Source: Rhizobium sp. (GTDB taxonomy: Bacteria > Pseudomonadota > Alphaproteobacteria > Rhizobiales > Rhizobiaceae). Taken from it: a stretch of 64,000 bases of DNA. The position numbers and the translations under genes are program-made. Numbering within the stretch: the first letter of the stretch is position 1; each line of letters opens with the position of its first letter. The stretch lies in NCBI GenBank assembly GCA_027533385.1, contig JAPZUE010000040.1:1-64000 (forward strand), read 5' to 3'. Shown one piece after another: positions 1-8,490 of this stretch. The notes under the pieces were generated by a model. It ran no database searches, was not told where the DNA came from, and was given only the letters and a program-made list of their open reading frames with translations.

Positions 1-2
1 TC

Positions 3-125
3 CTGCGCAAAGCGGCAGAGCGCACCGTAACCGGCCTTTGGGACAGGATCGGGAAACTACTCGACCTCGTCGAGCCTCAGGAGGCCCGAAACTTCTTCAC
101 ATCATGCGGATACGATCCAGCATGA
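3..125 (+). CDS. IS630-family transposase, C-terminal end (cut by window edge)
   Basis: Only the last 40 codons are inside the window, in frame 3 and ending in TGA at 123-125. The peptide contains the run AERTVTGLWDRIGKLL and ends CGYDPA. Ending in a CGYD-type tail after an amphipathic helix is typical of IS630-family DDE transposases, so this is probably the 3' end of one. No catalytic residue is visible, so activity cannot be judged. It sits directly beside the acquired polysaccharide cargo and is one of several transposon traces in this island. Confidence 0.7.
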   Translation: MRKAAERTVTGLWDRIGKLLDLVEPQEARNFFTSCGYDPA

Positions 126-514
126 GGGGGAAACGCTCTAGTTGGGGTGGTGACAATAGTTCTGTTGATTGCGGTCGCTTCTTATGTGCTGGAAAGTGTT
201 TCCAGACACGTCTACGTCAGCCGCTAATATGAATCGATTTTTTATCAGTGAATCGCCGGACATCTATTAACGCCTGGTTTCCTGATATTGAAAATCTTAA
301 ACTGGATATCGCTATGGTGGTAAGGAGAATCCGGTTTGACGGCTGGTTCAATCAAAAAACGGAGGAGTGCCTGAATTTATAGGTAAAAGGTTGCTTTTGC
401 CCGCGTTGGTCCTGATAGGGTGACAGGTTTCGATGCGCTATTCGGCAGGTTCGTTTCAGATAGGTAGAACTGCTCGATCTAGCTAGGAAAATTGAGCTGT
501 GATAAACGCAGCAG
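126..514. other. Non-coding, AT-richer gap with a possible gene remnant
   Basis: No complete gene is visible in these 389 bases, and the base composition is visibly AT-richer than the chromosomal part of the window. In the frame that continues past the transposase stop, codons 126-227 read as a short hydrophobic segment (VVTIVLLIAVASYVL) followed by a basic tail and a stop. This could be the membrane-spanning C-terminus of a gene disrupted by the IS630 element, but it may equally be chance. The rest (228-514) shows no recognisable structure beyond being upstream of the acyltransferase gene. Confidence 0.3.
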
Positions 515-2467
515 ATGCAGAATCGAATTAGTCCGCGGTCCCAGTTTCGTCTGGATCATAGCACTGAGTTGCAGGGCGTGCGAGCAGTCGCTGTCTCCTC
601 AGTCCTCCTGTATCACGTCAATCACTCAGCTCTTCCGGGTGGGTTCCTGGGCGTTGATGTATTTTTCGTTGTGTCTGGCTTCTTGATCGGCCGAAAGCTA
701 CTCGCAGAAATGGAGGAAACTGGCTCGATTAACGTTTTAGAGTTCGCTGTCGGAAGGGCTAAGCGACTTCTTCCGAATGCTATTCTTACTCTCTTCCTGA
801 CTGCGATTGCTAGCTTTATCTTCCTGCCGTCTTACCGTCTGCCCCAGATCGCCGCAGACATCTGGGCTGCAGTTTTGATTTACTCAAACTTCCACTTCGC
901 TCAAAACGCAGTCGATTACCTTCGGATAGGGGAGCCGCCAAGTCCAGTACTACACTTCTGGTCGTTATCGATAGAAGAGCAGTTCTATCTGGGTTTGCCA
1001 GCGCTAATGTTCCTAGTTGCAGCATTCGGTCGTAAACATCGGATGGTTATCTCGCTGTATCTGATCGCCGCGCTCACCATACTCTCTTTTGTGCTGGGCC
1101 TAGTGGCGTTGCAGTCGTCACAGCCAGACGCATTTTTTCTTACCTATAATAGAATTTGGCAGCTCGCAGGTGGAATTTTAGCTGGTTGGCTTGCCGCAAC
1201 ATTCCAACATCGATTGTGTGAGACGTTTTCGCGAGCAGTCCTTTTTGTCTCTTTAGCCACGCTATTAGCTTGCTTCTTTTTCATAACGCATAAAGACAGT
1301 TATCCGGGCTATCTGGGGCTCGTCCCGACTGCCGCTACAGCTGCGTTTCTCGTCGTGTTGCGACCGGCAAAGGAGACTTTTGTCCATCGTGCTCTATCGT
1401 TAAGATTATGCCAATGGATAGGGGATCGCTCTTACAGCATATATCTTTGGCACTGGCCCTTCATCGCAATAGTCGCTGAACGGTCATCAAGTGACGCTAA
1501 TGCAAAATGGCTCGCTGCTTCTATCTCTGTAGCCGTCGCTTCGATTGCCTACGCCTATGTCGAAGCACCCCTTCGCCGCCTCCGCTTGCAGCGCCCCTGG
1601 AGAGTTGTCCCTATGGTGGCGTGTGCTGTGGTCCCTGTGCTTGCAGCATCTCTTGTGTTGACGGATTTGCCGCAGCCAGCCGATGCCGCAGCTCGGGCAA
1701 AACGGATCAGCGCCGCTAGAAGCGACCTCGGCGGTGCTTATGGTAGCGGGTGTCACCGTGATTTCGTCGATATAGTCTCGGCTGGATGTGAGTTTGGCGA
1801 CGTAGATAGCGAAAAGAGCATTATGCTCTTCGGTGATAGTCACGCTGCGCAATGGTTTAATCCGATCCACGACGCCGCGGTTGATATGGGCATAAAGTTC
1901 ATCGCTCGGACTAAAACGTCATGTCCGTCACTGCCTGTTTCAATCTGGTACCCTCCCACCGCTTCGATCTATGAGGAATGTACTGTTTGGCGCACCAGTG
2001 TTATGGACGAAATCAAGATGAAACCACCGTCCGTCGTCGTACTTGCGAATTTCGCTGACTATAGAGGATGGATCGCTGAACAAGGAAAGCCACTTTCTGA
2101 GACCCGATCTGCTCAGGTGTGGCAGTCCGCTTTTGCGCAACTGATGGAAGAACTGCCCGACGAAACTGAAGTGTGGTTAATTCGAGATAACCCGAGGATG
2201 TTTAGCAACTTTCTTACTTGTCTAAGCTATTCAGATGACTGCAGCCGGCCTAGAAAGGAAGCACTAGTAGCCATGGTCGATGAGGCAGCGCTTGTTGGTG
2301 CCTCTGGACGAACCGTCAACGTTCTCGACTTCACCGATCAATTCTGTAATGATATTTTTTGTCCGGCAGTAATTGCCGGGGAAATAGTTTACAGAGATTA
2401 TCACCACATTACCGGGAGCTTTGCAAAACGGTTTGGAGAAGCCTTCGTGAAACAACTTTCCGAGTGA
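515..2467 (+). CDS. Acyltransferase 3 / SGNH-domain O-acyltransferase (OafA/OatA type)
   Basis: A 650-residue membrane protein of the acyltransferase-3 family, which transfers acetyl or other acyl groups to surface sugars. Residues about 8-370 form the multi-helix acyltransferase domain, opening with LDHSTELQGVRAVAV and a catalytic-type histidine in LLYHVNHS, then GVDVFFVVSGFLIG. The C-terminal third is a periplasmic SGNH hydrolase-like domain with GDSH at 440-443 and a late YHHIT near residue 629, matching the Ser and His of that fold. This two-domain layout is that of OafA/OatA-like O-acetyltransferases of O-antigen or exopolysaccharide. Codon use is AT-richer than the chromosomal genes, consistent with transfer. 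The polymer acted on is probably made by the neighbouring Wzy and glycosyltransferase genes. Confidence 0.9.
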   Translation: MQNRISPRSQFRLDHSTELQGVRAVAVSSVLLYHVNHSALPGGFLGVDVFFVVSGFLIGRKLLAEMEETGSINVLEFAVGRAKRLLPNAILTLFLTAIASFIFLPSYRLPQIAADIWAAVLIYSNFHFAQNAVDYLRIGEPPSPVLHFWSLSIEEQFYLGLPALMFLVAAFGRKHRMVISLYLIAALTILSFVLGLVALQSSQPDAFFLTYNRIWQLAGGILAGWLAATFQHRLCETFSRAVLFVSLATLLACFFFITHKDSYPGYLGLVPTAATAAFLVVLRPAKETFVHRALSLRLCQWIGDRSYSIYLWHWPFIAIVAERSSSDANAKWLAASISVAVASIAYAYVEAPLRRLRLQRPWRVVPMVACAVVPVLAASLVLTDLPQPADAAARAKRISAARSDLGGAYGSGCHRDFVDIVSAGCEFGDVDSEKSIMLFGDSHAAQWFNPIHDAAVDMGIKFIARTKTSCPSLPVSIWYPPTASIYEECTVWRTSVMDEIKMKPPSVVVLANFADYRGWIAEQGKPLSETRSAQVWQSAFAQLMEELPDETEVWLIRDNPRMFSNFLTCLSYSDDCSRPRKEALVAMVDEAALVGASGRTVNVLDFTDQFCNDIFCPAVIAGEIVYRDYHHITGSFAKRFGEAFVKQLSE

Positions 2468-2929
2468 CCCTCTTAACCTGGGGATCGCGATCAGGGGCCG
2501 GGGAACCCGATCATTCAAGCTCACGGTTCAACATAAGCCGACTACGCTCCCAATGCATTCCCAGCGGTCTAGAGTTTGGTCCCAGAGCAAAACCCCGGGA
2601 AATTCTAGCTCGCGCTGGCCCAAGAATATTGAGCACCTCAAAAAAGCACCGGAGCGAACTGAACGCTGGATAGAACTTGGAGGCAAGGTCATGTGCCTTA
2701 TGGCAACCACGTTCGGCTAATCAGTCTTGGGTTGCGAGTGGCAACTACGAACAGCCTGCATTCACTCCTAAGCGCTTCAGCCGCGAAGCCGCTCGATGCA
2801 GTTTTTCAGAATAGTGGTAGGAGGCTATTGGAGGTAACGGTCCGCTTCCTGGCGAGAACACCTGATGATGCCAAAGCACGATAAATTTTTTGGTTGCTCG
2901 AGGCAGGCTGCTTCTTATCCTGATGGAGC
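2468..2929. other. Gap with IS-end remnant, no complete gene
   Basis: No convincing gene lies in these 462 bases. They hold a solo copy of an IS right end at 2557-2589. Next to it is a short reading frame at about 2600-2719 (containing KNIEHLKKAPERTERWIELG) that looks protein-like but has no start and matches nothing I recognise. The four bases 2926-2929 (GAGC) are the left target duplication of the intact IS3-family element. The composition suggests debris left by repeated insertion. Confidence 0.45.
2557..2589 (+). repeat. Solo IS3-type right terminal repeat
   Basis: This stretch matches the right end of the intact IS at 4132-4164 with only a few mismatches, ending in the same TTTGGTCCCAGAGCA. 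No transposase frame precedes it, so it is either a relic of an older copy of the same or a related IS, or a one-ended rearrangement footprint. Confidence 0.6.
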
Positions 2930-3009
2930 TGCTCTGATCCCCAAAAACTGGACCGTTCATAACTGGAGTTTTCCGCGGTATTTTCCCGGCTGGGAGAAGG
3001 AGCGGAAGC

Positions 3010-3276
3010 ATGAAGGCATCGAAGTTCTCGGACGCCCAGAAGGCGTTCATTTTGAAGCAGGGCGATGATGGTGTGCCGGTGGCCGAGATTTGCCGGAAGG
3101 CTGGGATCAGCCAGGCGACCTATTTCAATTGGCGCAAGAAGTATGCGGGTCTGCTGCCCGACGAGATGCGTCGATTGAAGGCTCTGGAAGATGAGAATTC
3201 CAGACTGAAGAAGATCGTCGCTGACCTGACGCTGGACCGCGAGATGCTGCAGGACGTCATCCGCCGAAAGCTCTGA
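3010..3276 (+). CDS. IS3-family transposase OrfA
   Basis: An 88-residue DNA-binding subunit of an IS3-type transposase. It opens MKASKFSDAQKAFIL, has an HTH around AEICRKAGISQATYFNWRKK (about residues 22-42), and then a leucine-zipper-like helix LKALEDENSRLKKIV. OrfA in this family binds the terminal repeats and is normally fused to OrfB by a -1 ribosomal frameshift. Here the OrfB frame is entered near the OrfA stop at about 3260-3276, where it reads KALRPVRKRKL. A good ribosome site (GGAGAAGGAG) precedes the start. The gene appears intact. Confidence 0.92.
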   Translation: MKASKFSDAQKAFILKQGDDGVPVAEICRKAGISQATYFNWRKKYAGLLPDEMRRLKALEDENSRLKKIVADLTLDREMLQDVIRRKL

Positions 3277-3308
3277 GGCCTGTCCGGAAGCGCAAGCTGA
3301 TCGACGGG

Positions 3309-4112
3309 ATGCTGGTGGACTGGGGCATATCGATCCGACGGGCCTGCAAGGTCCTGAAGTTCGACACATCGTCCTACCACTACAAGTCCCGCCGCACCGG
3401 GCAGGCCCCACTCGAAAGACGCATCAAGGAGATTTGCGAGACACGCGTGCGGTATGGCTACCGGCGTGTCCATGTGCATTTGCGCCGCGATGGCTGGAAG
3501 ATCAACATGAAGAAGACACGCAGGATTTACAGCGAGTTAGGGCTTCAACTGCGCAACAAGCATCCCAAGCGCCGGGTGAAGGCAAAACTCAGAGATGATC
3601 GCCAGGAGGCTGTCGGGCCGAACGATGTCTGGGCGATGGATTTCGTTCACGATCAGCTCGCGACTGGCAAGAAGCTGCGCATCCTGACAGTGGTCGACAC
3701 GCACTCGCGTTACTGTCCGGCCGCCGACGCACGCTTCACCTACCGGGGCGAGGATGTCGTCCAGACCCTGGAAAGCATCTGCCGGAAGACCGGCTATCCC
3801 AAAACGATCAGGGTGGACAATGGCAGTGAGTTCATCTCCCGTGACCTCGACCTCTGGGCCTATGCCAATAACGTCACCCTGGACTTCTCACGACCTGGAA
3901 AGCCGACCGACAATGGCTTCATCGAGGCCTTCAACAGCAAGCTGCGGTCGGAGTGCCTGAACGCTCATTGGTTCCTGACCCTTGCGGATTCGCGCGAAAA
4001 GTTGGAGACTTGGCGCAGGTACTACAATGAGGAACGTCCTCACTCGGCGATCGGATATAACGTCCCGATCGCCCTACATAATCCCGGTGGCGCAACCAGC
4101 CAGCCATCGTGA
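3309..4112 (+). CDS. IS3-family transposase OrfB (DDE integrase domain)
   Basis: A 267-residue catalytic subunit with an N-terminal HTH_21-like region (VRYGYRRVHVHLRRDGW) and an rve integrase core. The DDE residues are seen in VWAMDFVHD, IRVDNGSEFISRD and DNGFIEAFNSKLRSE, and the family tail YYNEERPHSAIGY follows. The first ATG is at 3309, but the frame is open upstream to the OrfA stop, so the functional product is probably the OrfAB frameshift fusion. All key residues are present, so the element may still be active. Confidence 0.92.
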   Translation: MLVDWGISIRRACKVLKFDTSSYHYKSRRTGQAPLERRIKEICETRVRYGYRRVHVHLRRDGWKINMKKTRRIYSELGLQLRNKHPKRRVKAKLRDDRQEAVGPNDVWAMDFVHDQLATGKKLRILTVVDTHSRYCPAADARFTYRGEDVVQTLESICRKTGYPKTIRVDNGSEFISRDLDLWAYANNVTLDFSRPGKPTDNGFIEAFNSKLRSECLNAHWFLTLADSREKLETWRRYYNEERPHSAIGYNVPIALHNPGGATSQPS

Positions 4113-4114
4113 TT

Positions 4115-4214
4115 AGAGCCGGAAAACTCTAATTCCCGGCGGTCCAAGGTTTGGTCCCAGAGCAAGAGCCGGAAAACTCTAATTCCCGGCGGTCCAAGGT
4201 TTGGTCCCAGAGCA
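4115..4214 (+). repeat. Exact 50-bp tandem duplication of IS right end
   Basis: Positions 4115-4164 and 4165-4214 are identical over 50 bases, each beginning AGAGCCGGAAAACTC and ending GGTCCCAGAGCA. Each unit carries a full right terminal repeat, so the element has two candidate right ends. The GAGC target duplication adjoins only the outer one. Confidence 0.9.
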
Positions 4215-4324
4215 GAGCTGAATATCGCTCCTACCTTCATCGGAACAGAGGTTGGTACAGCCGAGATTGAGTGTGCGACTGGCTCCGTCGCCAGATATGA
4301 TAATCTCTAACATGGATAAAGCTG

Positions 4325-5521
4325 GTGGCAATTTTTCGAGTAGGCGTAGCCATTTATCTGTCTGCAATGCTAGTTATTGCCACGAGGGTGAGCGTTAATG
4401 GTGACAACAGCTTCCTCTGGATCGCCCACTCGTGGCTGGTCATTGTTCTGGCTATTTCAGCGTACCAGCTATTAGCAACGGGAGAGGTCCTTCGAACGCT
4501 GCGTGACCCGGCTGCCTGGCTCATTTTGCTTTTCTTCGGCTATTTCATATTGATGGCGGCGACCTACCCAGACCCTGAGATAGCAAGGCAATACCTGAAG
4601 GATGCAGTCCGCAACTGCTTGGTTTCCTTTCTGTGCGGGTATCTGTTCGCGGTCGCCCCGCGAGCCAGCGCGGAGAAGGACTGGGCTATTCTCATTGGTA
4701 TGGGCGCTTGCGTGATCGCCGTATTCTTTCTTGCTGCTCCGCAAATGAGAGGGGATATCTTTCTCGTTTTACAGCCTGGCTGGACGCCTCAATACCAATA
4801 TTTCGGAGACCAACTTACGGTCGTCCTAATAGGCGGGGTAATGCTGTTATCGGCTCACTCTGGACCGTGGGCCAGCGGTGACTACCTCCCTTGGTCGATT
4901 GTGCCCTTCGTTTTTGTAGCGGGGTTCTTTGCCGCTCAATTGGTAGGGTCGAACAATGCAACAGTTCTCATGGGGATGCTCGCTGTTGCGCTCGGCGCAG
5001 CGACCGTCATGACCTACTGGCAAAAGGGTATGACAGCTGCCGCATGTCATTTTTTCTTGGCCGTGGGAATAGCCACAGCCATTTGGGTCGCTGTAATAGC
5101 CGCAATGCCCCCAATGAGAATTTTCAACTTTGGTGATGGCGAGTTCGCCGCGAAGGTTCCAGGATACGCCTCAATAGTATCCCGCGCTGATCTTAGTGGC
5201 GATAGTCTTGCTCAGTTCAAACTTGCCCCCCTGCTTGGGGACTTGGCGGCGGACAAGATAGTGGGAAACCCTGGTGGGTACCTCCACTCCATCCTTGCCG
5301 TGCAATCCCATTTAGGTCTGGTAGGCAGCGCTTTGCTGTTCATGTTTTTAGCGGTCAAACTGCGATGTCTCTATTCTTCAGGGCCAGACATCAGGAAATG
5401 GATCACTCCTCCGATATTAACCGTCGCATTTTTGGCCACATTTTTCACTTGGCAACCGCTATGGTTTCTGATTGGCATGCTGATGCCCATCAGAAACCGT
5501 AAATCGAAAAAGAATCCATAA
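4325..5521 (+). CDS. Polytopic membrane protein, Wzy / O-antigen ligase-like
   Basis: A 398-residue protein made almost entirely of hydrophobic segments (about ten), with a longer loop near residues 245-330 containing FNFGDGEFAAKVPGYASI and GGYLHSILAVQSHLG. This layout, many helices with one large periplasmic loop and an H-containing segment near the C-terminus, is that of Wzy polymerases and O-antigen ligases, but no family signature is decisive. The frame starts with GTG at 4325; an upstream ATG at 4312 is out of frame. It is AT-richer than core genes and lies between the IS3 element and the minus-strand glycosyltransferase operon. A role in repeat-unit polymerisation is an inference from fold and context. 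Confidence 0.65.
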   Translation: MAIFRVGVAIYLSAMLVIATRVSVNGDNSFLWIAHSWLVIVLAISAYQLLATGEVLRTLRDPAAWLILLFFGYFILMAATYPDPEIARQYLKDAVRNCLVSFLCGYLFAVAPRASAEKDWAILIGMGACVIAVFFLAAPQMRGDIFLVLQPGWTPQYQYFGDQLTVVLIGGVMLLSAHSGPWASGDYLPWSIVPFVFVAGFFAAQLVGSNNATVLMGMLAVALGAATVMTYWQKGMTAAACHFFLAVGIATAIWVAVIAAMPPMRIFNFGDGEFAAKVPGYASIVSRADLSGDSLAQFKLAPLLGDLAADKIVGNPGGYLHSILAVQSHLGLVGSALLFMFLAVKLRCLYSSGPDIRKWITPPILTVAFLATFFTWQPLWFLIGMLMPIRNRKSKKNP

Positions 5522-5795
5522 GGCACTACAGTAGGCGCTGCACCCATTAGCATTGAGACGCGGGTCTGAACTGCCGCCCATTTCGACCGGATAGCCGGCA
5601 TAAATCTCGATGAGGAACTCGCGGCTAACGCTGTCCCATCTCCTGATGTCGGCGAGTAGACTTTGAAGTTCTTCGACGCCATTCTGGGTCAGACCCTTCG
5701 GGCCATCTTCACTCCATCACTTACGTAAACCAGTTCGCCTTCGGAGATGTTGACCTGAGCTGTGAACTTCCTCCAGAAATCGGGGATCAGAGCAA
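5522..5795 (-). pseudogene. Possible frameshifted or truncated gene fragment
   Basis: Between the end of the Wzy-like gene and the GT4 stop, the minus strand has two protein-like frames that follow one another. The first reads DFWRKFTAQVNISEGELVYV then SDGVKMARRV and a stop. Next, in another frame, come GLTQNGVEELQSLLADIRRW and EFLIEIYAGYPVEMGG, running to about 5530. Neither has a credible start. One reading is a gene with a single frameshift near 5700 that lost its 5' end. I do not recognise the family, and chance open frames in GC-rich DNA are a real alternative. Confidence 0.3.
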
Positions 5796-7055
5796 TCAGA
5801 GCACTTGCATGATAGCCAGTGTCTCGCGGGCAACGGCATTCCATGTTCTCAGTTTCGGCCTCGCCTCGTTGATGCGCTTCCGAAGCTCATGCTGGAATTC
5901 GATATTGGTCTCTAGCTTCTCTATGATCTGCGCAAGACGAGATGCATCGTCAGGCTCAAAGCAAAGCGCCAGGTTCCCGCAGACCTCTTGCAACGCTTTC
6001 GCTGTTGAGCATATCACCGGAGTGCCGCACCAGAGGGCCTCGCCCGCCGGCAGGCCCCAGCCTTCCAGCTTGCTCGGCATCACCAGAGCGAGAGCACCCT
6101 TGTAGAGCTTTACAAGATCGGTCTGATTGGGATTGTCGATGAAGATCAGCTTGTCCTGAATGCCCCGAAAGACTGGCTTCGATGCATAGCGACGCAGGCG
6201 CTTTCTGTGCGAGCCGGCTATCACGAGCTGCGGTACGGGCTTGCCGTCAGCATGCATTTGCCTGAGGGCGTCCAGGACGACCTCGATGTTCTTGCGGCCC
6301 AGATTGAGGGCGACTGTAAGCAGGTATGGCTCCGATGGCACCGAAATTTCCGATTCTTCAGTGCCTTCAGGACAATGGTGGACGAGTTGCACCACATTGA
6401 CCGGCCCGTGCGGTTCGGGAAGCATGCCATTTTCAACAAAGCTCCCAAGCTCTTTCGCGGTGAAGTTCGAATTCGTGAGAATTCGGTCAGCATTCTCGAT
6501 CAGATACTGGTTGTCGGCAAGAAAGTTGCGGTCGAATTTGCGGAATCGCTTCGTCGCTCGGTCATGCAGGGGCATGAAATCGTGGAGCAAGGGCACGATG
6601 GCCGCCTTCGATCCTCTCTCATGGAGTACCCTCACCATGTCGACGATCAGTTTCGGCCGTGCTGCGGAGAAGAAGGTGCCGCTTTCGATTGTGACGGGCT
6701 TCAGATGTCTGGCGTGTTTTAGCCAGTTATCCCTGTTTTTCTTTGGCGTCGTTCGGTTCAAAAGCCGGAAGATTAGCGGCAGGATGGGGTTCTTGCCGAA
6801 ATACGACCTGACCCATTTCTGGCCCACGTCCTTTGGCAGATCGAACTCCGCGCTCCCGTCCTCTCGCTTCTGCCAAGTGACTTCATAGAATTCCTGCATG
6901 CCAAAGGAAAAGACAACGAAGCGGATATCGTCGTTGAGCAACGCAGCTTCTCGGCCGATTTCGTGGACCGTGCGGGCGATCCCGTAGTACTGCGTGCGCT
7001 TTCCCGATGTCGAGAGCAGCGCCTCGGTGAGATCAAAATAGAGAGGTCCGCTCAT
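5796..7055 (-). CDS. Glycosyltransferase family 4 (GT-B fold)
   Basis: A 419-residue GT-B glycosyltransferase. The C-terminal domain carries the nucleotide-sugar-binding signature: YKGALALVMPSKLEGWGLPA then GEALWCGTPVIC, with the E-x7-E arrangement typical of GT4. Ahead of it are LLTVALNLGRKNIEVVLDAL and a Rossmann-like LVIAGSHRKRLRR. It is cytoplasmic and probably adds a sugar to a lipid-linked repeat unit; donor and acceptor are unknown. It is the third gene of a minus-strand operon, starting with ATG at 7055 and overlapping the upstream membrane gene by four bases (ATGA at 7052-7055), which implies translational coupling. Confidence 0.88.
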   Translation of the reverse strand: MSGPLYFDLTEALLSTSGKRTQYYGIARTVHEIGREAALLNDDIRFVVFSFGMQEFYEVTWQKREDGSAEFDLPKDVGQKWVRSYFGKNPILPLIFRLLNRTTPKKNRDNWLKHARHLKPVTIESGTFFSAARPKLIVDMVRVLHERGSKAAIVPLLHDFMPLHDRATKRFRKFDRNFLADNQYLIENADRILTNSNFTAKELGSFVENGMLPEPHGPVNVVQLVHHCPEGTEESEISVPSEPYLLTVALNLGRKNIEVVLDALRQMHADGKPVPQLVIAGSHRKRLRRYASKPVFRGIQDKLIFIDNPNQTDLVKLYKGALALVMPSKLEGWGLPAGEALWCGTPVICSTAKALQEVCGNLALCFEPDDASRLAQIIEKLETNIEFQHELRKRINEARPKLRTWNAVARETLAIMQVL

Positions 7056-8410
7056 GTGGACGCCTCATCCTGCATACTGTTTGACAGGGCATAGAGTACA
7101 CCGCAGAGCAGGCAGAAATAGTGCGTGTAGAATTTCAGGTTCAGGAATGAATCGAACATCATCGCTATACCCCAGAAGAGCGATACTCCTATTGTCAGGA
7201 GTAGTCTGTCAGCAGTCGACAGACCCTTTGATACAAACCAAGGGATCGCAAGGAAGATCAGACCGAGTGTAAGCTGCAGCACTCCGCCGGTGACGAGCCA
7301 GGTGAGATACTGATTGTGATTGTGCTCGAAGCCATAGGTCGCGTGTATCAGCTTCTGTAGATAGAGGGAGCCATGACCGAAGACGGGGCTCTCCTTGATC
7401 GCCGCGATCGAAGTTTCCCACATGGCGAGCCGAAGTCCGATCGATTCATCCTTGGTGATTTCTGTCGGTTGGTTTGGCTTGGACGGCGTTGCTGCTGCTG
7501 ACTCGGAGTTATCCGGAATCTGCACCGCTTCTGGTGTCGGAGCCACCTGTCTTGGGGAGGTGGCTTCCTCATTAGCTGCGATGAGCTGCGAGGTCATCCT
7601 CCCCAGTGTCTCAACAGTCGAAGAGAAGCGGCTGGCTGGGCCGCAGTCCGTTGCTAGGCCGATTAGGACGGAAACCACCGCCCCGGCGATTGCCGCTGTG
7701 GCCAGATGAAAGAAGCGTGGTGTGCTCTCCCTCAAGGAAGGCAGGAGGCTCAGGAGCATAAGTACGCCAAAAATGCCAACCTGCGCCACGGCCACGCCGC
7801 GGGAGCCTGTATAGGTCGTGGAGACGATGATACTGAGTGCGAGCAGGCCGACCCGAAGCCAGCGCTCGCGATTGCCAAGCTTTTCCCACCCGACCAGACA
7901 GATAAACGTCAGTGTCGAGAACAGGAGAGCAGGTATGAAAGGCCAGGGCGCCAGTCCTCTTACACGACAGGCGTCCCTGATACCGGCAAACATCATATAG
8001 GACAAAACGGCGAAGCAGGCGACGAGCAGCCAGGGCATCAGCCTGCGGAACAGAGAGGCAAGGTCTTTGATCTGCAGGCTCCGCACCAGACCGACAGCGA
8101 GCATGGCGATCGCGATAGAGTAGGACTCAAGGCTTGGATTGACCGGGCGGGGATCTGAAGCCTCGAGCCCCGTGAAGAAGAAAAGGACGAACAGGCTATA
8201 GGCGAAGTAGATGCCGAACGGTGCCAGCAGCGTCCAGATAGACACGTGAAAGTGCCTGTTCTTAAGCGCGTGCAACAAGAAAGGGATGGGGAGAACACCG
8301 GCGACGACCAACAGAGGCGTCACCTTGCTGCCGAGAAACAATGCGACGGCAAGCCCAGTGAGAAACAGGAAGTCTGAGGCTTGCCACAAGCGGTCGATAT
8401 GGGTCTTCAT
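7052..8410 (-). CDS. O-antigen ligase / polymerase family membrane protein
   Basis: A protein of about 452 residues with roughly twelve membrane helices and a large loop (about 260-350) rich in T, P and E. The family signature is the segment SPVFGHGSLYLQKLIHATYG followed by FEHNHNQYLTWLVTGG, which gives the conserved G and HN(Q)YL pattern of Wzy_C/WaaL proteins. These join O-antigen to lipid A core or polymerise repeat units at the periplasmic face. The frame is open up to a TTG at 8494 that overlaps the GT25 stop. I favour the ATG at 8410 because the protein then begins MKTHIDRLW just before the first helix. It is the second gene of the GT25-ligase-GT4 operon. Confidence 0.82.
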   Translation of the reverse strand: MKTHIDRLWQASDFLFLTGLAVALFLGSKVTPLLVVAGVLPIPFLLHALKNRHFHVSIWTLLAPFGIYFAYSLFVLFFFTGLEASDPRPVNPSLESYSIAIAMLAVGLVRSLQIKDLASLFRRLMPWLLVACFAVLSYMMFAGIRDACRVRGLAPWPFIPALLFSTLTFICLVGWEKLGNRERWLRVGLLALSIIVSTTYTGSRGVAVAQVGIFGVLMLLSLLPSLRESTPRFFHLATAAIAGAVVSVLIGLATDCGPASRFSSTVETLGRMTSQLIAANEEATSPRQVAPTPEAVQIPDNSESAAATPSKPNQPTEITKDESIGLRLAMWETSIAAIKESPVFGHGSLYLQKLIHATYGFEHNHNQYLTWLVTGGVLQLTLGLIFLAIPWFVSKGLSTADRLLLTIGVSLFWGIAMMFDSFLNLKFYTHYFCLLCGVLYALSNSMQDEAST

Positions 8411-8490
8411 GTTTCCGTTCCAGGTTTCTAAAGGCTCTAGGACGAGAAGATCAGCTGTTGTGCCGGCTCGAAACGTCCTGTCACGCTTGC

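Larger units (their letters stand above)
2930..4214 (+). mobile_element. IS3-family insertion sequence, intact, with duplicated right end
   Basis: A 1,285-base element with two transposase frames. The left end starts TGCTCTGATCCCCAAAAAC and the right end, read inward on the other strand, starts TGCTCTGGGACCAAACCTTG. Both continue with TGGACCG and then share GAGTTTTCCG further in, so they are imperfect inverted repeats of roughly 25 bases or more. The flanking bases are GAGC on both sides (2926-2929 and 4215-4218), a 4-base target duplication. The outermost 50 bases of the right end occur twice in exact tandem, and the target duplication fits the outer copy. Confidence 0.85.
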
